A stretch of 64,000 nucleotides of DNA from Breviolum minutum Mf 1.05b.01 (taxonomy: Eukaryota > Sar > Dinophyceae > Suessiales > Symbiodiniaceae), in NCBI GenBank assembly GCA_000507305.1, contig DF240452.1:113145-177144 (forward strand). The letters are read 5' to 3'. Below, piece after piece: positions 1 through 9,007 of this stretch. Position 1 is the first letter of the stretch. Each line of letters starts with the position of its first letter. The position numbers and the translations under genes were made by a program. The notes under the pieces were generated by a model, which saw only the letters and a list, made by a program, of their open reading frames with translations, did no database searches and was not told the DNA's origin.

Positions 1-462
1 ATTCGGCTTGGAGAGTACACGATAGATTATACACCCATTAGGTGTTATAATAGCCATAGCGCAGCGCAGTATAATAGGGTGTTTTTTGTAAAAGATGTCT
101 GCAGTAAATACCATATTTTTGTAAAGAAATATTGTCTCGGGTACTTTAACCAAGGGAAACCAGACTTCCTGTCAGGTACTATATAATACATATATAATTA
201 GGTGGTTTCTACTTCTTATGGACTGGATTGATGATCTTGCTCCAAGGACATTAGTTGCGGTGGAAAGATTTTCGATTGTCCTGTCCTCAGCCGCGCCCAC
301 GGAATACCAGATGTCACCTGTGATGTCCCGGCCCGATGTTTGATGTCCCCTGAAATTATATAGTAACGCATTTGAGCAAATGATCGCTGCATCGTTGAAT
401 CATTAGCTTATTCAGTTTATCATCGTTATTTATAAAGATGCATTGGTTCTTTGAATATCTTT

Positions 463-1465
463 GAAGGAGCTTCAGTATTGCTTTGGCAACTGAGACGACT
501 CCCCCAAACTCATCCCCTGAACACCTAGAGATTGATAGTAGCTTTGCTTTGGGACAGCTCAACTCAACCTTGCTCTCAGGCAAGGAGAAACTTAACCATC
601 AATCTAGCCAAGCCAAGACTACCCTGAAGGTATCATAGATCAAGTCGATCCATGCAAGTTCAGTTGGAAACACAGGTTCAGAGGCTCAGGGGGTACATAT
701 AATATATATATATATACATATATTATTATATTTCAGAATGGGAATCCATTACCCACCAGGACATGATCATGTTTATAGGATCCATGGTGTAAGAAATGTA
801 CTGTCGAAGCACAAGGGCAATCAAGTGCATAAGTTTTGGTTCTTCAAAGGAGTGACATAGAATGACATAGAAGTGATGCCAGTTTTGTAATTCGGGGATG
901 TTCCAGTTCGCTCTTCAAGAAGTCATGAGAATGAGAGCCATGAAAAAATCAATGCTATGAAAGTATTTGATACTCTCCAGGAATCAAACAGCTGCAGCAT
1001 CAGAAATCCACCATTTGCAGATCCATTTCTGTTGGAAGAGGGAAAGAGATATAGTCTTTAGTATACAGTATATACATTGACATGCTTTAGTTTACTAGAT
1101 GCAGTAGAGGGAAAGCATAGTAAGCATTTTGGGGTTTTTGACATTGTTCCACTCTTGCTGACTGAGTTTTGGAGGTAGGATTCTGACATTTTCCAACATG
1201 AGAGACAACGAGTGTCCAACCTTGTTCGCAGAAAATAGGGGAAAGTACCTGAAAACATGCTGCATCATTTCATCCTTTTGCGTGTAATTATCCTTCATTT
1301 GTTCCCTTCCATTGGTTGCGTACCGGTCATGTTTCTACGGCGGGCTGTGTGAAAGGTCGAGCATGTGACTACACCCTTTGTGTACCATGTGCCCAAGCAG
1401 ACGAACAGAAGGGTGCCAAGACTGAAGATGAATCCCTGTGTCAAGGCCCAGGTGCGGAATATTTC
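463..1465 (-). CDS. candidate minus-strand exons of a membrane protein
   Basis: Two minus-strand blocks read as exons of one gene. The first (about 1465 down to 1375) encodes a hydrophobic helix around FIFSLGTLLFVCLG and ends AAG-G before a gt donor. The second starts after a ttcag acceptor at 516 and runs to about 463, reading DEFGGVVSVAKAILK. The phases agree: one leftover G joins GG. The implied intron (517-1374) is AT-rich and holds a TA tract. The family is not recognised. An overlapping plus-strand ORF at 1316-1564 is equally open, so the strand is not certain. Confidence 0.3.
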
Positions 1466-1800
1466 TTCGTGAAGGTTTCGGGAGGATCGACCAAAACCCC
1501 AGGGGAGAAGCAGTTGGAAAAAGTTTTAAATGATTCAGGGAAACACATGTTTGTTGAAGTTTAAACTGATCCCTTCCTGGGGAGACATCCCCAAGTGGAA
1601 TGAATAAAGCATATGGACAAATCAATTATCCCTGAATACATATCACTGTAGGTAGCCCTAAATAGGTTTTGACAAGAGTGAGCTCAGCCGAGCCCACCCA
1701 AATGAAAATCAGAGGAATTTGCCGAAAATGCTTCTAAACTTCTATTATTATGCAATCAATGCAGAACTTGCAATAATCATAATTACAATCAGGTATATGA

Positions 1801-1860
1801 TAGATAGATGAGTACATGGATGGATGGATAGATGGATAGATAGAAGGATGGATGGATGGA
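1801..1860. repeat. GATA/GGAT microsatellite, left part
   Basis: Tetranucleotide GATA and GGAT units end directly at the first base of the left LTR. The same repeat type resumes at 8893, so the retrotransposon inserted inside one microsatellite. The period-4 repeat hides the length of the target-site duplication. Confidence 0.85.
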
Positions 1861-2034
1861 TGTTTAAAAATCAACTCAACTTGTACACGTTGTATTGTAT
1901 GTCACTCAGCACCTTTTGTACTCCGGGCAATTGTCTCTCAGTAACTTGACCCAAGGGCCCTGCAAGGATGCATTGTGTACACATGTTGTACACCACTGGT
2001 ATCACTATATTGTATATACACTTGTATTTTAACA
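1861..2034 (-). repeat. 3' LTR of Copia element
   Basis: This 174-bp copy begins TGTTTAAAA and ends TTTTAACA, giving short imperfect terminal inverted repeats. It matches 8721-8892 along its whole length apart from two extra bases near the start and one C/T difference in the aagggcc(c/t)tgcaagg stretch. Confidence 0.9.
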
Positions 2035-2353
2035 CCGTCCCTCAGATTGTTGAAGAACAGCATTGTTTTCAAACACTCTGGAAATACAAAAAAATACATT
2101 GTTAAACTCAATTGTCAAAGATTGTACATCAAGCAAAATCACTCCAAAGACATTGTTTTGTTCACGAGATGTTTCAAAGTGTAAATTGTCATCTGTACAA
2201 AAGTCCATGCATTGTCCAGCTCTTCATTGTTGCAGCTCATCCTAGCTTGTCGACTCGTTGTGCGATATTGTGGGTGGCGTATGTCTCACCTGGCGGATTG
2301 TTGCAGCATAGTTCCATCTTGTAGTAGCTGAATTCATTGTTGACATTGTTGAT

Positions 2354-3397
2354 CTACTTGTCAACCTTTCTCTTCTTTTGTCCTCCCATTGCATCATCAT
2401 TGTCTTGTCCATCATGGCCATTGTCATCTTCATTGGCTTCACCTTCTTTGACTTGTGTGTTGATGATCCATTGTTTGTGGTCTCTGTGTCCACGTTGTGA
2501 TTCCCATTGTCGATCCACATAGTTGGTGTTCAGGCGATTGTAGATCCTGAACTGCTGAATCAGCTCTTGTACCTCCATTGACAGGAAGCTTGTGCCCTCA
2601 AGACCAAGGTGGTCAAGGCACATGCATAGAATTGTATTGTGGACGAAATTGGCCTTTTCGTCCTCGGTGAAATCCTTCCATTGTAAAAGAAGGCTCTTGA
2701 TATGGACTGCATGTCCAAAATACCACACAAAGTCATTGTCCCAGCAATACGTGTCGAACTTCATTGTTGGATTGAAATCCAAACTCATGACACGTAGATT
2801 GTCCTTCTCCATTGTGCTCAGGACATATTTGTGGGGTGCCAACACTTGTAGGAACTGGATACTGTGACCACGTTGAAAGTGGTTTACTTTGCGTTGTCCC
2901 ACATTGTAGCTGAGATTTACTTCTTGTGGGCTGAACCCCACCACATTGATTTCCATTGGGCAAGCCAAATGTTTCTCACTCATGTGATAAGCGGAGAAAC
3001 ATAAGGCCTCCTCCACGCTGGGCAAACAGACCAGCTGATGCCAACCTGATTGTTGGCGAATGCCGCCATCGAAGTATTGTGGCACTCCATCTTGTGCCAT
3101 GCCATTGTACTCCTCAGTTGTGAGGACTGTGAACCAGAACATCTTGTCCTCTGGGAACAAACTTGTCCACGATTGTGTGCAGTTTGTCGGCAGGAGGATG
3201 CTTTTGTTCAATTCGTCCTCCTTGACATTGTACACTTTGGATCTGTTGTTCCAAAGGCTGATTGTTGAGCCACTTGGCAAGCATGCCAGGCTCTGGTAGT
3301 CTGGGACCTCGATGTTGGCCATTGTGATTTCTTCTTGTCGAAGAAAAGGATTGTCACCACGATTGTTTTTCCGTCTCGGAAATTGCTGCGGTGGCAA
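2354..3397 (-). CDS. extra 347-aa ORF after RNase H, unknown function
   Basis: An intact ORF lies between RNase H and the 3' LTR, where ordinary Copia elements have none. A second Met (MANIEVPDYQ) at 3322 may be the true start. The sequence is rich in aromatic residues and Cys. I see no signal peptide, membrane span or zinc finger, so it does not look like an envelope protein. The tail is Asp/Asn/Gly-rich and ends QKKRKVDK, a match to a classical monopartite nuclear localisation signal. It shares the element's TTGT-rich plus strand, so it appears to be a resident part of the element. It could be a lineage-specific accessory protein or a captured host gene. Confidence 0.75.
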   Translation of the reverse strand: MPPQQFPRRKNNRGDNPFLRQEEITMANIEVPDYQSLACLPSGSTISLWNNRSKVYNVKEDELNKSILLPTNCTQSWTSLFPEDKMFWFTVLTTEEYNGMAQDGVPQYFDGGIRQQSGWHQLVCLPSVEEALCFSAYHMSEKHLACPMEINVVGFSPQEVNLSYNVGQRKVNHFQRGHSIQFLQVLAPHKYVLSTMEKDNLRVMSLDFNPTMKFDTYCWDNDFVWYFGHAVHIKSLLLQWKDFTEDEKANFVHNTILCMCLDHLGLEGTSFLSMEVQELIQQFRIYNRLNTNYVDRQWESQRGHRDHKQWIINTQVKEGEANEDDNGHDGQDNDDAMGGQKKRKVDK

Positions 3398-3558
3398 AAC
3401 AAAAGATTGTATTCAAACACTTGTCCATGCAGCAAAAAAGTTGTTTCATTCAAAATTGTCTCTTTCAACCATTGTTGAAAACTCACTTCTTGTAAAGCAA
3501 AAATTGTGAAAATCAAATTGTTCACACTCCATGCAGAAAAATGGCATTGTGACGAAAT

Positions 3559-3864
3559 TGTCACCCATCATCCAGTAAATCGACGTATTGTCAAAGTTCA
3601 GAATGATATAGTAGATATTGTATCCATATAGGATTGTGATACCATGGCGTCAACTACGGATGTATGTATTGTACACGCATCGCGCTTGTAGTTGTGGATG
3701 TGATACTGTNTCACCCATCATCCAGTAAATCGACATATTGTCAAAGTTCAGAATGATATAGTAGATATTGTATCCATATAGGATTGTGATACCATGGCGT
3801 CAACTACGGATGTATGTATTGTACACGCATCGCGCTTGTAGTTGTAGATGTGATACTGTCTGCT
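3559..3864. repeat. ~150-bp direct duplication around a single N at 3710
   Basis: The segment starting tcacccatcatccagtaaat at 3559 is repeated nearly perfectly from 3711, with one N between the copies. It lies in the spacer between RNase H and the extra ORF. A lone N flanked by matching copies suggests unmerged contig ends; a real tandem duplication is the alternative. Confidence 0.8.
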
Positions 3865-3897
3865 TGCTAGCTTGTGAAACTGTCGCGACTGTTTGTG

Positions 3898-4920
3898 CTA
3901 GTTGTTGTCTGGGCTCAAAAGCCCAACGTTGTACAGGTGCTTGTTGAGTGTTTCTGCGGTGACATATTTTGTGAATATGTCTGCAATGTTGTCCAAGGTA
4001 CCGATCTTGTGCACTGATAGTATGCCATTGTGTACCAATTGCTGTATGAAAAGGTACTTCAAATCAATGTGCTTTGCTTTCTTTGACGATCCGATTCTTG
4101 TTGCAATGCTCTTGCCACTTGTTGAATCCGTGTGGATCCGAATTTGTAGTTTGCTTGTCAGTATTGTCTCCATCAAGAAATTCCGAATGTGGAGTGATTC
4201 TTGTGCTCCTGTTCCTATTGAATACAGTTCCGATTCTGCACTCGATAGTGCTACGATTGCTTGTGTCCTTGATCCGAAATGTATTGTTGCTCCTAGGTAC
4301 TTGATTGCGAATCCTGTTGTGGATTTCCTTGTTGTTGTGCAGCCTGCCCAATCGGCGTCGACGTAAACGTCGAGTGTTGGTGTGTCTTTGTCTCCCGGAA
4401 TTGTCGTCGGGTGTAGTATGAACTTGTAGTCCTTTGTTCCTTGTAGATACCGTAATGTGTGCTTCATTCTCTTCATGTCCAAGTATGTTGGTTGTTGTAA
4501 GGAACGTGCTAGTTCCTTTGTTGCAAAGCTCAGGTCCGGCCTTGTGTATGTCATCCATTGTAGCTTCCCGACGATTCGTCGGTAGAGTGCATGTTCGTCC
4601 TTGTCGACGGGTATGTTGTCATTGTCGTCGTTGCTTGTCTTGTTTGCTGCCGTCCCTGGAGTTGTTGCTGCTTTGCAATTTGTCATGCCTGCTTCTTCCA
4701 ACATTGTTGTTGTGTATCTTTTGCTTAGGCTGATTTCGTAATGGTCACCTTTGTTTGTAATGTCTCTCCCGAGGAAGGAGATTGTTTGCTCCATTGTAAG
4801 CTCGCCTGTTGGTCTTAACAGCAATTGTTTCTGAATTGCTGAGAAAATGGTCATTGACGATATTGTCTTGTCCAATGAATAGTAAATCGTCAACATAGAC
4901 AAGAATGTATGCTGCTCCAT
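3898..4920 (-). pseudogene. pol: Copia Pol, RT thumb and RNase H (3' part, other frame)
   Basis: This is the continuation of Pol after the frameshift. It carries the RT connection (TMEQTISFLGRDI), the YRRIVGKLQWMTYTRPDLSF block, and RNase H with VYVDADWAGC, the catalytic ALSSAESELY, the HTDSTSGKSIA segment and the closing NIADIFTK block that ends Copia Pol. The overlap with the upstream ORF (4745-4920) comes from the frame change. A one-base sequencing error in the homopolymer would restore continuity; a true mutation would leave Pol inactive. Confidence 0.88.
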
Positions 4921-6274
4921 TGCTTGTCTTGTATACGTTTGGTTCGCTCTTCAACCTTGTCATGTTCAAATCTTGTAGGATTGGTGCTAGGTGATTTTGC
5001 CATGCTGATGGTGAACTTCGTAGCCCATACATTGCTTTGTGTAATCTCCATACTGTTTGCCAAGAGTCATTGTAGAACTCTTGTGGGGGCCACATGTAGA
5101 GATCCTTTGTTGCTGCATTGGCACGTAGAAATGCTACTGAAATGTCACCTGCTTTGACTGTCCATTGTTTGGCCATTGCCATTGTGAGAAGGATACGAAG
5201 TATGCAAAAGATTGGTGTGCTTGCGTAAATTGTGTCTGCATCTTCGATTTGTTCAGTGTATCCTTTTGCTACTATTCTTGCTCTTACCTTGTCACCTTTG
5301 TCTCTCAACACCCATCTTGATTCTATGATTGTTGCTTGTTGTTCTGGTGTGAGATCCTTGATGTTGACTTCTGAGTAAACACCTTGTTTCTTCATTTGTT
5401 CGACCTCGTGCTTCATTCCTTCAGTTGTTTTCTTCTTGTCAAGTCCATCTGTATTGTGAACCATTGGCTCTAGTAGAATCCTTTCCAGTTCTACTTCTTG
5501 TTCATCTTCACATGTTGTTGTGGTGATTGTTTCACCTCTCTTTGTAGTCACCTTTATTGCATTAATCCTCATCCTTGTTGCTGGTGGCTCTACTTGTTCA
5601 GGTCGTTGTATTGGCTGCTGCTGCTCTGTTGTTCTTTGTTGCTTTGGCTCACTACCCTGTGTAATCTCATCTGGTTGGTCTCTCTTTGGCATTGGTAGTG
5701 GTTGTCTTCTTGTTGGACTTCTTGGTGATGTTGCCATTGGTAGGTCAACAATTGTCTGATGCTGATGTGATGTACTTGTATGTTGGTGTTGTGCTGTACT
5801 TGCTTCTGTTGTTTGTGTCTGTTGCTGTGTTGTCTCAACTGATGTTTGTGTTTCTGTTGTTGCTTGCTGTGCTGCACTTGTTGTATTTGCTGGTATCATC
5901 ATTGCTGGTTGTAATGCTTCTGTTGGTGTAACTGGTGTCCATGGTGGCGCATTGATGATGTCCATCAATTGTCTGTCATACTTCTCTGGCTCAACTTGTC
6001 GTCTAATTGTTCTTGTCCTGATGATCTTGCCTGCTATGCCAACAATTGATTCACTTGTCATTGTATCCTTTCCTAACCAGATTCCTTTGTAGAATCTTGA
6101 TTCAAGTTTTGGCATTTTCTTGTGATGTGCTACCATGTATTGTATTGTTTCTCCGAACTCGCACAGCGGAGTCTTGTGCTCTTTGTGCCACCTCCTAAAG
6201 TAGGAAGTTTTGCCATCATTGTGGATTGCATACCTATTGAGCAGGTATGCTGCATGTCTTATCACCCATGGCAT
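4745..6274 (-). pseudogene. pol: Copia Pol, integrase C-terminus and reverse transcriptase (5' part)
   Basis: This ORF opens with the end of the integrase region (RHAAYLLNRY, then the FYKGIWLGKD segment typical after the core). It continues through a Gln/Thr-rich linker into reverse transcriptase with RWVLRDKGDKVRARIVAKGY, FLRANAATKDLYMWPP, KAMYGLRSSPSAW and the catalytic YVDDLLF near residue 460. The HHCC zinc domain and DDE core of integrase are absent. The reading frame is lost shortly after YVDDLLF, near 4844-4847, where the coding strand has a run of four T. The rest of Pol continues in another frame as the ORF ending at 3898. Confidence 0.88.
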
Positions 6275-6300
6275 GATTGGGTGATTGATGCTGATGATGT

Positions 6301-8607
6301 TCAGAAATGATCCTCTGTCTTGTACATTGTTGATGGTGCTGGCAATGTTGTTGACTTGCTTGTAGGTATTACTTGTGTATTTGCTGGAGCCTTTGTTGTG
6401 AACCTGTGTGTTGGTGTGAATGTTGTTTGCTTCTTGTCTGCTTGTTGATTGCTTGAAGTACTTGTAGACTCTTGCTTGTCCACAGTTGTCTGCTTGTCAT
6501 CCTTCCTTGTTGCAACTGTCGTTGCTGTTGTTGGCACTGTTGTGCCAGGCTTCAACTTGAACCATGTTTCTCCTGTCCAAGCTTGTCCTTGTAGGACTCT
6601 CTTTTGTTGCTTGTTCGGCAAACTCTGAAATTGTTCTTCAAAATCCTCATTGTTCTTGTCTGGTCTCCTGACTATTGTCCTCCTGTAGTTCTCCAGTTTG
6701 TCAACTGGAATTGGACACGTCTTGTATGGAAGGAACAGTGCCTTCCTTCTTGTCTTGTGAACTCGTACCAGGTATCCTTCATTGTTGTACGTCCAGAAAT
6801 CATTGTTTCCTCCTAAGATTGGTTCTGGACCTTGTGGTGTCAATGTTGTTGGTGCTATCATTGCTATTGTCCCTTCTGCTGTGTGCTGTATTTGTAGTTG
6901 GTAGTTTGCTGGTATTGGAATGACTGTTGTCCTTAAATAGTGTAGGCTTTGATCCTTGATCAATGTTGTGTTGAAGCCTTTTGGATGTGTAATCCTTCGT
7001 TGTTCTTCATTGAATGTTAGGACAAAGCCTTGTTCTTCTAGTCTCGAAACTGAAACTATTGGTTGATGCACGTCACACACATAGAATGGTATGACGATTG
7101 CTTGTCCTTCTACATTGTTCATGTATGCCCACTTGTATCCGTAGAGCTTGATCTCATTGTTGGTCACTGTTCGCAAGTGTGGTCCATTCTCTGGGGATAG
7201 TGGTTGTATTGGGAATTGTCTTGCGAACCACCAAGGGCATACATGTGTTGCTGCTCCACTATCTACCATAATGTCAATGTAGTTTGTTTGTTGCTCATTG
7301 TTGTTGTTGTTGTCATGAATGTGTGCAAGCATAATTGGTTCATGGCATTGTTTTCCAGATACAATCTGGATTGGTGGTCTGTTGTCTGATGATGCTGCCA
7401 TTTGTGGTGCTGGTAGTGCAAGTTGTTGTGCATGCTGATGCCCATCTTGATCATGTTGTCCGCTGCTATTGTTCCACCAATGTCCATCATACGAGTATGG
7501 ATCATCGTACCATTGTTGCATGTCATATTGTTCTGCTGCTGCTTGTGGTGTCTCTGAGTAATTGTAGACTGAAACTCTACAGTTCTTTGCAATGTGTCCT
7601 GGTTGTCCACAACTGTAGCATACGTCTTGTGCTTGTTTTCCTTTGTGTCCTTTTCCTTTACCTTTGCCTTGTTGTTGTCCTTTGTATCCAAAAGGATTGC
7701 CAAATCCAACTGGACCTTTTCCATTGTTGTAACCCTTGTTTCCTTTTCCTTTGCCCTTGTATCCTCCGTAGCTCTTTCCTTTTCCTTTGCCTTTTCCTTT
7801 GTACTTACCTTTTCCTTTGTATCCTTTGTATCCTTTGCCTTTGACTGCTGATATGTCCATTGGTGCTGCTCCTCCACCTTGATTTGTTCCTATGCTTGAG
7901 GACGTCTGTTGCTTCAGTTTGTTGAATGCTGTTGTTGCTCTGTAGTATTCCATGATTGTTGTTCTGACTTGATTGTAGTTGGGTGTTTGTCCAGCTAAGA
8001 GCTGAAGGTGTTGTTGTAGTGGTCCTTTTGTCTCATTGAGGATGACTGCTATTTTCACTGATTCTGGGAGAGCTTGTCCATTGTCTCGTTCATACTTGTT
8101 GAGCTCAAATTCCCATTGTGAAAATGTCTCCTCAAAATTGTTCATGTCGAAGGTTGGCTTTAGTAGTCTTGTCAGGTATCCTATTGATCTTGTTCCCACT
8201 GGTATTGAGAACCGTATGCACAATTGTCTGTAGATCTCAAAGCCATTGCTTGTCTGGTGTTGTCTGCATATTGTTGATGCTGCTCCTGAGCATATGTTAA
8301 TTAGAATGTACCTCAAGTCTGTGGATAGTTGTATCCACTTTGTTGCTTCCTCTGTTGTTGAAGCTGCTGCAATCAAATCTGCATCTTTGATTATTGTTGT
8401 GGAGTTCTCTGTGTTCTCTAGTAATTGTGGTAACGCATTGTCCATTAGTCCCATGTACGCCTGGAACTTGTATTTCCATTCTTCGAAGGTACCATATTCT
8501 CCTGTGAATGTTGGTGGTGTCATTTTGTACCTGTGCATGTTGATCAAACCTTGTGTTATTGTACCTTCTGCTTGTGTCCCTCCATTTGCTGCTGTTGGTG
8601 ATGCCAT
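6301..8607 (-). CDS. gag-pro: Copia Gag-protease polyprotein
   Basis: A 768-aa ORF. The N-terminal ~230 residues are a Copia-type Gag (UBN2/DUF4219-like). They are followed by a Lys/Gly/Tyr-rich stretch of repeated GKGKGK and GYKGKG (about residues 255-325) that should bind nucleic acid. A CCHC zinc knuckle, CYSCGQPGHIAKNC, lies near residue 330. An aspartic protease active site, VDSGAATHVC, lies near residue 447. The protein then ends in a Thr/Gln/Lys-rich tail where integrase should begin, so Pol is detached from Gag by a deletion. No internal stop is seen, so the ORF could still make capsid-like protein. Confidence 0.9.
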   Translation of the reverse strand: MASPTAANGGTQAEGTITQGLINMHRYKMTPPTFTGEYGTFEEWKYKFQAYMGLMDNALPQLLENTENSTTIIKDADLIAAASTTEEATKWIQLSTDLRYILINICSGAASTICRQHQTSNGFEIYRQLCIRFSIPVGTRSIGYLTRLLKPTFDMNNFEETFSQWEFELNKYERDNGQALPESVKIAVILNETKGPLQQHLQLLAGQTPNYNQVRTTIMEYYRATTAFNKLKQQTSSSIGTNQGGGAAPMDISAVKGKGYKGYKGKGKYKGKGKGKGKSYGGYKGKGKGNKGYNNGKGPVGFGNPFGYKGQQQGKGKGKGHKGKQAQDVCYSCGQPGHIAKNCRVSVYNYSETPQAAAEQYDMQQWYDDPYSYDGHWWNNSSGQHDQDGHQHAQQLALPAPQMAASSDNRPPIQIVSGKQCHEPIMLAHIHDNNNNNEQQTNYIDIMVDSGAATHVCPWWFARQFPIQPLSPENGPHLRTVTNNEIKLYGYKWAYMNNVEGQAIVIPFYVCDVHQPIVSVSRLEEQGFVLTFNEEQRRITHPKGFNTTLIKDQSLHYLRTTVIPIPANYQLQIQHTAEGTIAMIAPTTLTPQGPEPILGGNNDFWTYNNEGYLVRVHKTRRKALFLPYKTCPIPVDKLENYRRTIVRRPDKNNEDFEEQFQSLPNKQQKRVLQGQAWTGETWFKLKPGTTVPTTATTVATRKDDKQTTVDKQESTSTSSNQQADKKQTTFTPTHRFTTKAPANTQVIPTSKSTTLPAPSTMYKTEDHF

Positions 8608-8708
8608 TGTTGTTTCCTACTCTTCTCAAGTAGGTGCGTACTGTTGTACTTGTATGTGCGCAGTGGTATTGTTTGTTGTTCACCTGGATTGTCGAACCAG
8701 GATTGTTT

Positions 8709-8720
8709 GCTCCGCTACCA
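8709..8720 (-). promoter_or_regulatory. primer binding site, initiator tRNA-Met type
   Basis: On the minus strand TGGTAGCGGAGC follows the 5' LTR directly. It would pair with a tRNA ending GCUCCGCUACCA, which closely resembles the 3' end of eukaryotic initiator tRNA-Met, the usual primer of Copia elements. The tRNA itself is not in the window. Confidence 0.75.
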
Positions 8721-8892
8721 TGTAAAAATCAACTCAACTTGTACACGTTGTATTGTATGTCACTCAGCACCTTTTGTACTCCGGGCAATTGTCTCTCAGT
8801 AACTTGACCCAAGGGCCTTGCAAGGATGCATTGTGTACACATGTTGTACACCACTGGTATCACTATATTGTATATACACTTGTATTTTAACA
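8721..8892 (-). repeat. 5' LTR of Copia element
   Basis: This is the partner of 1861-2034. It lies upstream of Gag on the minus strand and should hold the element's promoter. On its other side it abuts GGAT microsatellite sequence. No promoter motif was identified. Confidence 0.9.
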
Positions 8893-9007
8893 GGATGGAT
8901 GGATGGATGGATGGATGGATAGATAGATAGATAGATAAATAAATAACTATATAGATAAATAAATAGATGGACAGATGGACAGATGGATAGATGGATAGAT
9001 GGATGGA
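8893..9007. repeat. GGAT/GATA microsatellite, right part
   Basis: GGAT units grade into GATA and AAAT units, then GACA and GATA units. It continues the repeat that ends at 1860 on the other side of the retrotransposon. Confidence 0.85.

Larger units (their letters stand above)
1861..8892 (-). mobile_element. Copia (Ty1) LTR retrotransposon, minus strand
   Basis: A 7,032-bp element is bounded by direct repeats at 1861-2034 and 8721-8892 that begin TG and end CA. On the minus strand the order is 5' LTR, primer binding site, Gag with CCHC knuckle, aspartic protease, C-terminal end of integrase, reverse transcriptase, RNase H, an additional ORF, a short purine tract (2035-2045) and the 3' LTR. 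The RT-after-integrase order is that of Copia elements. The integrase core is missing and Pol is frameshifted, so this copy is non-autonomous. The LTRs differ only by a 2-base indel and one substitution that I can see, so the insertion is recent. Confidence 0.92.

Noticed and set aside
7263-7877. ORFs antisense to or in other frames of Gag (for example 7335-7844 plus, 7263-7877 minus)
   Set aside because: They are shadows of the Lys/Gly-rich repeat of Gag; the Gag frame has the zinc knuckle and protease motifs.
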